Below, piece by piece: positions 19,273 to 27,822 of a stretch of 49,887 nt of DNA (its first letter is position 1; each line of letters starts with the position of its first letter). The notes below the pieces were generated by a model. It did no database searches. It saw nothing but the letters and a program-made list of their open reading frames with translations, and had not been told where the DNA came from. The translations under genes were made by a program, and so were the position numbers. The stretch is from contig JAKBUF010000003.1 in assembly GCA_021844025.1 (NCBI GenBank), forward strand, positions 1-49,887, written 5' to 3'. Origin of the DNA: a bacterium (GTDB taxonomy: Bacteria; Patescibacteriota; Minisyncoccia; UBA6257; JAGOQP01).

Positions 19273-20544
19273 ATGCCCAAAATTACGAATTTATTTAAAA
19301 TCCCCGATTTGCGGAAAAAAATATTTTTCGTATTATTTTGGTTGATTGTGTTTCGTATTCTTGCTGCTATTCCAGTTCCTGATGTTGATCTGAGCCGATT
19401 ACAAAACTTTTTTGAAGGAAATCAGTTGTTTGGATTTTTAAATATATTCTCGGGAGGCGGTCTTTCTAATTTGTCTATTGCTATGTTGGGAGTTGGTCCC
19501 TACATTACCGCAACAATTATTATGCAGCTTCTTACTATGATCTTTCCTAAGCTCAAGGAAATGTATTATGAAGAGGGAAGTGCGGGGCGTATGAAATTTA
19601 ATAGATATTCAAAATATTTAACTGTTCCGTTAGCGTTTTTGTCTGGGTATGGATTTTTGAATCTTCTTATTTCTCAGCAGGTACTTCCTCAAATGGGGCT
19701 TACTTCTCTTTTGCGAGATACACTCATTGTGGTTGCTGGTTCTATGGCTTTGGTGTGGATAGGGGACCTTATTTCTGAGCAGCACTTAGGAAATGGTGTG
19801 TCGTTAATTATTTTTGCGGGTATTGTGAGCCGTATTCCTACTACCATACAACAGTTATTTGTATCATTTGATTCAACGGTTTTGATTAGTTACCTTGCGT
19901 TCTTGATCATTGCTCTTATTGTTATTGCGGGTGTGGTATATGTAAATGAAGCGGAACGGCGTGTTCCTATTACGTACGCCAAACGTGTTCGGGGGAATAA
20001 AGTATATGGAGGGGTTTCTAGTTATTTGCCACTAAAAGTAAACCAGGCGGGGGTCATTCCTATTATCTTTGCTATTTCTGTTCTTATGTTCCCGCAGTTT
20101 ATAGCCCAGGCGGTTGCTATTTTTTCGCGTGATACTTCTACGCGTCTTATAGATTTTGTTTCGGGTATATTTAATAACCACTATTGGTACGCATTGTTTT
20201 ACTTTGTGTTGGTGGTTTTGTTCACTTATTTTTATACTGCGGTTACGTTTGATCCAAAAGAGATTTCAAAAAATTTACAACATTCGGGGGGAGTTATTTT
20301 AGGAATTCGTCCAGGAGAAATCACCTCATCTTATTTGGGTAAAATTATTGCTCGCATTACTTTGTGGGGAGCTATCTTTTTAGGGGTCATTGCTATTTTA
20401 CCAAACATTACCACTATTATAACCGGTATTACTATTGTCTCTATTGGGGGTACTGCGCTCCTGATCGTGGTTTCGGTTGCTTTAGAGGTTTTGCGCCAGG
20501 TAAATTCTCAGCTTATCATGCGTGAATACGAGGGATTTGAGTAA
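19273..20544 (+). CDS. secY: preprotein translocase subunit SecY
   Basis: 10-TM protein; NIFSGGGLSNLSIAMLGVGPYITATIIMQLL. Confidence 0.97.
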   Translation: MPKITNLFKIPDLRKKIFFVLFWLIVFRILAAIPVPDVDLSRLQNFFEGNQLFGFLNIFSGGGLSNLSIAMLGVGPYITATIIMQLLTMIFPKLKEMYYEEGSAGRMKFNRYSKYLTVPLAFLSGYGFLNLLISQQVLPQMGLTSLLRDTLIVVAGSMALVWIGDLISEQHLGNGVSLIIFAGIVSRIPTTIQQLFVSFDSTVLISYLAFLIIALIVIAGVVYVNEAERRVPITYAKRVRGNKVYGGVSSYLPLKVNQAGVIPIIFAISVLMFPQFIAQAVAIFSRDTSTRLIDFVSGIFNNHYWYALFYFVLVVLFTYFYTAVTFDPKEISKNLQHSGGVILGIRPGEITSSYLGKIIARITLWGAIFLGVIAILPNITTIITGITIVSIGGTALLIVVSVALEVLRQVNSQLIMREYEGFE

Positions 20545-20573
20545 ACTTTTTATCTAAACTAATAATATAACAC

Positions 20574-20598
20574 ATCCGCCTTCCGGCGGATTTGTTTT
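20574..20598 (+). terminator. terminator after secY
   Basis: ATCCGCCttccGGCGGATttgttttt. Confidence 0.7.
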
Positions 20599-20631
20599 TC
20601 AAACGTAAGTGAATATGATACACTCCTTTCT

Positions 20632-21348
20632 ATGGCAACTACATCATCAAAACAAAAATCCTCATCTATAGGGGCAGTGGTCATATTTGGATATCCGGGG
20701 TCGGGGAAGAGTACCCAGGCACAAATGATTGCTGAACGGTTTGGTTTTTATCATTTTGATACGGGCAGATTTGTAGAACATTTGGTATATGATCCTCGAA
20801 CAGCTTCTCGCCCAGATATAAAACATGAACGGAAATTATTTGAAACAGGTAAGTTAATGGATGCTGATTTTACTTTGAAACATATCGGTGCTCGTATAAA
20901 GGATCTTGCCAAAGGAGGGGAACGAATTGTTTTTAGTGGTTCTCCTAGAAATCTTGCCGAAGCTTTTGGAGATAAAAAATATAAAAAGGGGTTTGTTGAT
21001 GTATTGGATGAGGCGTATGGGCGCAAAGGAGTGTTATATATTTTACTCAAGGTTACTCAAAAAGAATCTCTTGAACGTAATTCAAAACGTTTGGTGTGCT
21101 CGGTGTGTCAGACTCCATTATTAGGGAAAACTCATGCATCACTTACTTCTTCTTGCCCATTTTGTGGAGGTAAACTATACCGACGTTCCCTCGATGACCC
21201 AAAAACTATTCTTGTGCGATTTAAAGAGTACGAACAAAAAACTCTTCCTATTATTCAAGAACTTCGCAAAAAACGGATTGTGGTACATGAAGTTTCGGCA
21301 AGTGCCATGCCGCATATTGTGTTTAAACGCATCTCTCAATTTTTATAA
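20632..21348 (+). CDS. adk: adenylate kinase with Cys4 LID
   Basis: GYPGSGKSTQAQMIAERFGF; CxxC..CxxC LID. Confidence 0.88.
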   Translation: MATTSSKQKSSSIGAVVIFGYPGSGKSTQAQMIAERFGFYHFDTGRFVEHLVYDPRTASRPDIKHERKLFETGKLMDADFTLKHIGARIKDLAKGGERIVFSGSPRNLAEAFGDKKYKKGFVDVLDEAYGRKGVLYILLKVTQKESLERNSKRLVCSVCQTPLLGKTHASLTSSCPFCGGKLYRRSLDDPKTILVRFKEYEQKTLPIIQELRKKRIVVHEVSASAMPHIVFKRISQFL

Positions 21349-21353
21349 TCTTT

Positions 21354-22112
21354 ATGGTTTCTTTAAAGACAGCTCAAGAAATAGAAACACTTAAAAAATC
21401 TGGCGCTATTCTGAAATCGTTGTTGCACGAGCTTTCTTTGCGTGCGCGTGAAGGAACTTCTCTTACCGAATTAGATTCTTTTGCTCGGTCGTTTGCTAAA
21501 AAGCATTCAGCACACCCAGCTTTTTTAGGATATCGTCCTGAGGGTGCGCGTCACGCGTATCAGGCGGCCATCTGCACCTCATTAAATGAAACGGTCGTTC
21601 ACGGAGTGCCTCATCAATATCGTTTGGTTTTAGGTGATGTTTTAAAAATTGATGCCGGTATTATTTATGAAGGTATGTATACCGATTCCGCTACCACCGT
21701 TGTTATTGGAAAGCCGTCTCCCCAGGTAAAACGGCTTATTTCTGCAACTAGGAAGGCTTTAGATGAGGCTCTTTCCATTATTAAACCCGGTAAAACCGTT
21801 GGGGATATTGGGTGGGTTATTGAACGACGTGCTCATTTAGAACATTGTAAAGTACTTCATGCTCTCACAGGACATGGAGTAGGGTATGAATTACATGAGG
21901 ATCCTCCTATTTATAATTATGGAACTAGGGGGGAGGGAATGGTGTTACGTGAAGGTATGGTGCTTGCTATTGAGCCCATGTTTAGTCTTTCGAGTGAAGA
22001 CATTGTTCAACAGTCAGATGAAAGTTATGCCTCTGCTGATGGAAGTTTAACCGCTCATTTTGAACACACGGTAGTGGTCACTAAACGAGGTCATTTAGTG
22101 GTAACCGCATAA
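21354..22112 (+). CDS. map: methionine aminopeptidase type I
   Basis: LNETVVHGVPH; TGHGVGYELHEDPPIYNYG; VLAIEPMF. Confidence 0.95.
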   Translation: MVSLKTAQEIETLKKSGAILKSLLHELSLRAREGTSLTELDSFARSFAKKHSAHPAFLGYRPEGARHAYQAAICTSLNETVVHGVPHQYRLVLGDVLKIDAGIIYEGMYTDSATTVVIGKPSPQVKRLISATRKALDEALSIIKPGKTVGDIGWVIERRAHLEHCKVLHALTGHGVGYELHEDPPIYNYGTRGEGMVLREGMVLAIEPMFSLSSEDIVQQSDESYASADGSLTAHFEHTVVVTKRGHLVVTA

Positions 22113-22120
22113 TTATACGC

Positions 22121-22846
22121 ATGCCTTCAAAATCATCTCAACCATTGGTTTCTCTTGTTATACCGTGCGGAAAAGAACCCCATCGTATTGTTACGGCGTT
22201 ATTAGACATGGACGCATATTTTAGTAAACAGTCTTTCGCGTATGAGTTATTAGTGGTGTTTTATTCCTCTGATATACACACGCGTGATATTGTGCATCGT
22301 ATGGGGTCATTAATCCCTCATATGCGCACCATGGAAGTTAAATCGGGTGTGGGTAGCGCTATTCAAAGAGGAATGCTTGACGCACATGGCTTAATGCGTA
22401 TTTATGTTCCTCCTTTGCTGGCTCAACATGTCCAGTTATATCAAACGACCGAGAGTTTTTTTAGAAAAGGATATGATGTTGTCTCTGGATCTTATTATGC
22501 ATCGGAAGTAACCACAAAACCCCCCTTGCCCTGGGATCGGTTCTATCAATGGTTTATTCGCTTACTATTCCGCTTTTCTCCTCGTGATAGTGGCTCTGGG
22601 TGGGTGGCTTATTCTCAGAAAGCGGCGGTGCGTATTTTTCCTCTTACCACAGCTCATTCCGATGTTATTATTGGTGAATCGTTGGCGTTGGCTCGTTATG
22701 AAAATATGCGCGTAAAAGAACTTCCTATTACTGCGTCTGTTCGTCCACGTATTTCTTTTTGGTTGTATATGAGAAAAGTTTTTGAATCGGTAGGTATTTT
22801 TATTCACTTTTTCGTCTCGGGCCGTGCTTCTCGTAAGCGCATGTAA
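22121..22846 (+). CDS. glycosyltransferase family 2-like protein
   Basis: N-terminal QPLVSLVIPCGKEPHRI and overall GT2-like layout. Confidence 0.55.
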   Translation: MPSKSSQPLVSLVIPCGKEPHRIVTALLDMDAYFSKQSFAYELLVVFYSSDIHTRDIVHRMGSLIPHMRTMEVKSGVGSAIQRGMLDAHGLMRIYVPPLLAQHVQLYQTTESFFRKGYDVVSGSYYASEVTTKPPLPWDRFYQWFIRLLFRFSPRDSGSGWVAYSQKAAVRIFPLTTAHSDVIIGESLALARYENMRVKELPITASVRPRISFWLYMRKVFESVGIFIHFFVSGRASRKRM

Positions 22847-22863
22847 TCTGGTTCTTTTTGAGG

Positions 22864-22892
22864 TTGACTTTGTGAGTAATACGCAGTATATT
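22864..22892 (+). promoter_or_regulatory. promoter upstream of greA
   Basis: TTGACT-17-TATATT. Confidence 0.6.
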
Positions 22893-22915
22893 TGTTTGAT
22901 ATTTATTATATTGTT

Positions 22916-23380
22916 ATGAGTGAACATTACGTAAGCAAGGAGAAAATGGAGGAGCTCAAGCATGAATTACGCGAACTAAAGACTAGTCATCGTATTGAGA
23001 TTGCGGAGCGTTTGAAGCGCGCGAAAGAGTTTGGAGACCTCTCTGAAAATTTTGAATATGCACAGGCAAAAGAAGATCAGGACCATTTGGAACATGATAT
23101 TTTTAAGCTTGAAAATCTTATTAAAAATTCAAGTGTTATTACCAAATCAAAAAATAAAAGTGTGGTAAGTGTGGGGCTTACGGTTGCCTTGCGAAAGGCA
23201 GATAAAAGTACTTCAACATTTACCATTGTTGGGTCTCAAGAGGCAGATCCTTCCCATAATAAAATCTCTAACGTATCTCCCATTGGGAAAGAATTAATTG
23301 GTAGAAAAATTGGGGACGTGGTGAAGGTAAAAACTCCTAAAGGAAGTGTTGTACAATACGAAATAATTGCGATAGAATAG
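22916..23380 (+). CDS. greA: transcription elongation factor GreA
   Basis: IAERLKRAKEFGDLSENFEYAQAKEDQ. Confidence 0.95.
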   Translation: MSEHYVSKEKMEELKHELRELKTSHRIEIAERLKRAKEFGDLSENFEYAQAKEDQDHLEHDIFKLENLIKNSSVITKSKNKSVVSVGLTVALRKADKSTSTFTIVGSQEADPSHNKISNVSPIGKELIGRKIGDVVKVKTPKGSVVQYEIIAIE

Positions 23381-23398
23381 AAACGGAACTATCCGTGT

Positions 23399-24850
23399 AT
23401 GGCTATTGATTCTATTTTTGAAGAACGGGTAAAAAAACTGGATCTTTTACGTAGTGAACAAGTTGATCCTTACCCAATTATCAGCAAACGCTCTCTTTTG
23501 ATTGAGAGCTTTTTGGGTTCTTTTTCGTCTCTTGCACGAAAAAAACAAACCGTGTATTTGGCAGGGCGCGTCCGTTCCATTCGTGATCAGGGTAAGATTC
23601 TTTTTGTTTCGTGTCAGGATTCAACCGGAAAGGTTCAGTGCATTCTAAAGAAAGATATATTATCTGACTTTACTCGTATTAAAAAAACGTTAGATATGGG
23701 CGATATCATTCAGGTGAGTGGTACCGCGCTGATCTCAAATACCGGTGAAAAAAGTTTATTAGTCAAAAAATACATTTTATTAAGTAAATCATTACGTCCA
23801 TTACCTTCTGATTTTTATGGGCTTGAGGATGTTGAAACCCGTTTACGTAAGAGATATTTAGATACTCTTTTAAACACTAACGAGTATACCTTATTTATAA
23901 AAAAAGCTATCTTCTGGAAGTCTATGAGAGATTTTCTGGAAACAGCTGGTTTTATGGCGGTAGAGACTCCTGTTTTTGAGGTTACGCCGGGAGGAGCGGA
24001 AGCAGAACCATTTGTGACTCATCATAATGCGCTTGATGAAGATTTTTATTTACGTATTTCTCTTGAGATTGCTTTAAAGAAAATGATTGTGGGGGGGTTT
24101 GAAAAAATTTATGAAATTGGGCGTATTTTCCGAAACGAAGGTATAGACGCCGAACATTTGCAGGATTATACCCAACTTGAATTTTACTGGGCATATGCGG
24201 ACTATCGGGAGCTTATGAAGTTTGTAAAGAAAATGTATCAGTCGGTTATTAAAAAAACATTTGGTACGTTGGTGCTTCCGTTTGGTAATAAAAAAATAAA
24301 TTGGGGGGGTGCATGGAAGACAGTTGATTATTGTGTGGTGTTTAAAAAATATAATAAGTTGGATGTTCTTTCGTGTTCTGATGATGATTTAAAAAATCGT
24401 GCAAAAGAATTAGGAATCTCGTTTGAAAAGGGTATTGGGCGAGGGAGACTTATTGATCTTATTTATAAAAAAACCGTACGGCCGCTTTTAATTCAGCCAA
24501 CGTTTCTTATTAATCCGCCAGTTACTATTGAGCCATTAGCGAAACGCTCACAAAAAGATCCTCGTGTGGTGGAGCGGTTTCAGGTTATGGCGTATGGTAC
24601 TGAACTGGGCAAGGGATTTTCTGAACTGAATGATCCTATTGATCAACGTAAACGATTTGAGGAGCAAATGAAACTTCGCGAGAAAGGAGATAAAGAGGCT
24701 CAAATGCTTGATGAAGAATTTTTAGAGGCGCTGGAATATGGTATGCCCCCAACCGCGGGATTCGGAACTTCTGAGCGGTTGTTTGCGGTGCTTGCGCAAC
24801 GCCCTATTCGGGAGACTATTTTTTCTCCTCCTATGAAGAAGAAAGATTAA
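23399..24850 (+). CDS. lysS: lysyl-tRNA synthetase class II
   Basis: OB-fold plus class II motifs (EIGRIFRNEGIDAEHLQDYTQLEFYWAY; GFGTSERLFAVLA). Confidence 0.93.
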   Translation: MAIDSIFEERVKKLDLLRSEQVDPYPIISKRSLLIESFLGSFSSLARKKQTVYLAGRVRSIRDQGKILFVSCQDSTGKVQCILKKDILSDFTRIKKTLDMGDIIQVSGTALISNTGEKSLLVKKYILLSKSLRPLPSDFYGLEDVETRLRKRYLDTLLNTNEYTLFIKKAIFWKSMRDFLETAGFMAVETPVFEVTPGGAEAEPFVTHHNALDEDFYLRISLEIALKKMIVGGFEKIYEIGRIFRNEGIDAEHLQDYTQLEFYWAYADYRELMKFVKKMYQSVIKKTFGTLVLPFGNKKINWGGAWKTVDYCVVFKKYNKLDVLSCSDDDLKNRAKELGISFEKGIGRGRLIDLIYKKTVRPLLIQPTFLINPPVTIEPLAKRSQKDPRVVERFQVMAYGTELGKGFSELNDPIDQRKRFEEQMKLREKGDKEAQMLDEEFLEALEYGMPPTAGFGTSERLFAVLAQRPIRETIFSPPMKKKD

Positions 24851-24867
24851 CATTTAAGTTCGGTCTA

Positions 24868-24891
24868 GAGTCCCGAGAGGGGCTTTTTTTA
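24868..24891 (+). terminator. terminator after lysS
   Basis: AGTCCCgagaGGGGCTTTTTTT. Confidence 0.75.
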
Positions 24892-24941
24892 TTTGCTATT
24901 CTTTGATATTCTATATTTGTGTTTACTTTTATTCTTACTTT

Positions 24942-25072
24942 ATGCCCAGTAACTTTACTTTATACGCCGTAGGCGAAAAGACCTGTGCTGGAAATAACAG
25001 AAAGAAATAAAACGTAGTTTTGCATACATATTCATAAAAAGTATAATTTAAATAAAGTAACGTTAACTGGGT
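24942..25072 (+). repeat. CCCAGTAAC element copy 1 (upstream of serS): putative structured RNA leader or small inverted-terminal-repeat element
   Basis: Terminal stem CCCAGTAACTTTACTTTA/TAAAGTAACGTTAACTGGG, hairpin CGCC-GTA-GGCG; flanked by TATG on both sides. Confidence 0.75.
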
Positions 25073-26305
25073 ATGATCGATATTGATCTCATTCGAAAAC
25101 AGCCGGAAAAAGTAGCCGAAGGATTACGTAAACGAGGAAAAGACACCTCGCTGCTTGAATCATTTAAAAAACTTGATGATACTTGGCGGGAGCTAATAAA
25201 AAAAAGTGACGAGATTCGTGCTCAACAAAAAAAGGCTGCCCAAGATCGTGATCAGGAGAAGGGGAGAGAACTTAAAGAACAACTCAAGAAACTCGAAGAA
25301 AATGTAACTGAGCTTGAGCGTGAGAGATATATTCTTTTATTAGAGTTTCCCAATATTCCATTTGATGATGTGTTAGTTGGTCCCGACGAATCTCATAATA
25401 AGCAAATCCGATTTTGGAAAGAAAAACCGGAGTTTGATTTTCCTATAAAGGATCATATGGAATTAGGAGAGGCACTTGGTATTATTGATACCCAAAAGGC
25501 GGCGCATGTCGCGGGTTCTCGATTTTATTATTTAAAAGGAAAGGGAGCGTTGTTAGAGTTAGCTTTGGTTCAATACGCATTTGAAACACTTACTAAAGAG
25601 GGGTTTGAGGCCATTATTCCTCCGGTAATGATTCGTCCTGATACGTATGAGCGTATGGGGCGCCTTACTGATTCGCAGAAAGAAGAGCGCTATTATTTGC
25701 CTAAAGATGATTTATATTTAGTGGGAAGTGCCGAACATACTTTGGGGCCATTGCATATGGATGAAACGTTTATGCTCGATCAATTGCCAAAAGAATATGT
25801 TGGTTTTTCCACTTGTTTTCGTCGGGAGGCAGGAACCTACGGGAAAGACACCAAGGGAATTTTGCGAGTGCATCAATTTGATAAAGTTGAAATGTACGCA
25901 TTTTGTACCCCAGAAAAGTCTGAAGATGAACATAAAAAACTGCTTTCCATGCAAGAGAAGTTGTTTCAGGGACTAGAAATTCCATATGAAGTGGTTGAGA
26001 TTTGTACGGGGGATATGGGTCCTACCGATGCACGGCAGTTTGATGTTAATGCATGGATCCCCAGTCAACAAACATATCGGGAAGTTGCATCGTGTTCTAA
26101 TACCACCGACTACCAGACAAGGGGAATTAATACGAAAGTAAAAACTGTTGATGGTAAAACTCAATTTGCCCACGCGCTGAACGCAACCGCTCTTGCGATG
26201 AGTCGTACTATTATTGCTATTTTAGAAAATTACCAACAAAAAGATGGTTCGGTAATAATACCCCAGGTGTTACAGAAATATACAGGATTCAATTCTATTG
26301 TATAA
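25073..26305 (+). CDS. serS: seryl-tRNA synthetase
   Basis: MIDIDLIRKQPEKVAEGLRKRG; STCFRREAGTYGKDTKGILRVHQF. Confidence 0.96.
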   Translation: MIDIDLIRKQPEKVAEGLRKRGKDTSLLESFKKLDDTWRELIKKSDEIRAQQKKAAQDRDQEKGRELKEQLKKLEENVTELERERYILLLEFPNIPFDDVLVGPDESHNKQIRFWKEKPEFDFPIKDHMELGEALGIIDTQKAAHVAGSRFYYLKGKGALLELALVQYAFETLTKEGFEAIIPPVMIRPDTYERMGRLTDSQKEERYYLPKDDLYLVGSAEHTLGPLHMDETFMLDQLPKEYVGFSTCFRREAGTYGKDTKGILRVHQFDKVEMYAFCTPEKSEDEHKKLLSMQEKLFQGLEIPYEVVEICTGDMGPTDARQFDVNAWIPSQQTYREVASCSNTTDYQTRGINTKVKTVDGKTQFAHALNATALAMSRTIIAILENYQQKDGSVIIPQVLQKYTGFNSIV

Positions 26306-26376
26306 AGTATTAAGTATTAGGGATTGCATGCCTCTTTCCCGTACTACTTACTACTTATTCCTTACTACTTATATTT
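26306..26376 (+). repeat. TTAATACTTA/TACTACTTACTA family repeat
   Basis: AGTATTAAGTATTAGGG ... CGTACTACTTACTACTTATTCCTTACTACTTAT before ATG. Confidence 0.5.
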
Positions 26377-27159
26377 ATGCGCGATTATCTCCAAGAAAAA
26401 CGAGAAGAAAACAGAAGAAAGAAAGGCAAAAAGTTACGTGTTATTATAGGAATTGTTTTGGTCATCATTTTAATATCTGGTGTTATTTGGCTACTTCGGG
26501 GTTCGTGGTACACTGTGCAATCCGTATCCGTTGAACAGTTAGATAGTGTTTTGTCGCAAGAGGTAGCATCTACCACCGACTCATATATTCACTCTCGTTC
26601 GTTTCTTGCGAGTATTTTTCTCAATGCAAATAGTTTTTTGGGTTTTGGGGGTAACTCTCTTGAGCAAGAAATTTCCCGCACCTATCCAGTACTTACCGAT
26701 ATTACTGTTTCAAAAAATTATTTTACTCGAGTTATAACTATACAAGCGCGTGAACGTGCTAAAACAGCGCTGTGGTGTGATTCTCAAAATTCTTGTTGGT
26801 GGTTTGATGATGATGGTGTTGTATTCCTTGAAGCTCCCGTTACCCAGGGGCAGCTTCTTAAAAAGGTTATTTCGTCTTCAAATACACCTATTACTATTGG
26901 TCAGCATATTCCTTTAGATAGTTCTGTTCTTAATTCTATTTTTTCATTTCTAGACGCGATACACGCTCCGGGAAAAAGTTTGTTGTGGAACCCCGCACTT
27001 GAAGAAATAACCACTGAAGCGCGTAAAGGTTTTCCAACTATTTACTTTAGCACCAGACAAGATCCTTCATACGCGCTTCCTTCCATTGAAAAAATTTCAA
27101 ATCTTCAAAATATTTCTTACATCGATTTGCGGGTTACTAATAGAATATATTATAGGTAA
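26377..27159 (+). CDS. FtsQ/POTRA-like single-pass membrane protein
   Basis: Basic N-terminus, one TM, then a VQSVSVEQLDS...LTDITVSKNYFTRVITIQARER POTRA-like region. Confidence 0.55.
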   Translation: MRDYLQEKREENRRKKGKKLRVIIGIVLVIILISGVIWLLRGSWYTVQSVSVEQLDSVLSQEVASTTDSYIHSRSFLASIFLNANSFLGFGGNSLEQEISRTYPVLTDITVSKNYFTRVITIQARERAKTALWCDSQNSCWWFDDDGVVFLEAPVTQGQLLKKVISSSNTPITIGQHIPLDSSVLNSIFSFLDAIHAPGKSLLWNPALEEITTEARKGFPTIYFSTRQDPSYALPSIEKISNLQNISYIDLRVTNRIYYR

Positions 27160-27267
27160 TTTTCAGTTATCAGTTATCAATTTTCATTAAATTTTTTAAT
27201 GTTTCAATTATTTAATTGAAAATTCATTGATAGTTGGAAATTGGTAATTGAACATTATTGATTTTAT
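27160..27267 (+). repeat. AATTTTCAATT family repeat
   Basis: TTTTCAGTTATCAGTTATCAATTTTCATTAAATTTTTTAATG...AATTGAAAATTCATTGATAGTTGGAAATTGGTAATTGAA. Confidence 0.5.
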
Positions 27268-27615
27268 ATGCTTCCATCTTTTCATCTTTCTCAATATCTT
27301 TGGACAACTCATGCAAAAGTAAAAATGTCTTACTATAGACTTTCTGAAAGTAGGGTAAAACGGGTGTTGCGTAATCCGGTCCGGACCGAGGAGGGAATTG
27401 CTCCCAAAACGTTTGCGTGTATGCAGCCGGCGTCTACGAAAACCAAAGACGGCAAGAAAATGTGGAGTCAAGAACTATGGGTCATGGCGCAACATACAAA
27501 GAAGGGAGATATTAAAATTATTTCTGCGTGGCGATACCCAGGAATGTCAAAAATTCGCGCTCCGTTACCTGTGGAGGTACAGATGGAAATAGAAGAAGGA
27601 ATGAGTGAGTTATAA
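27268..27615 (+). CDS. hypothetical protein
   Basis: 115-aa ORF with basic, ordered composition. Confidence 0.6.
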   Translation: MLPSFHLSQYLWTTHAKVKMSYYRLSESRVKRVLRNPVRTEEGIAPKTFACMQPASTKTKDGKKMWSQELWVMAQHTKKGDIKIISAWRYPGMSKIRAPLPVEVQMEIEEGMSEL

Positions 27616-27822
27616 AGTTAAAAGTTGAAAGTTATAAAGATGCTACAAAATATGCACTCTTCTCCAGTAGTAGAACACTTCACTGTTTCAGTAGGAGATT
27701 AAGCTCTCTACGTGATGTGGTGAGGCGCGCTTTTAAATCTTGATATTTTTTGATATTCTACATTGGTGTGGTTATCCTTGTTTTCTTTTTACTTTAAAAC
27801 TTGATAACTTTAAAACTGATAT

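Noticed and set aside
24942-25072. T-box leader for serS
   Set aside because: No T-box sequence or specifier-loop architecture; the same element also precedes rpmA and a non-tRNA-related ORF
24942-25072. Group I intron
   Set aside because: At about 127 nt it is too short for a P3-P7 core, and no intron core motifs are recognisable; excision remains only a hypothesis to test
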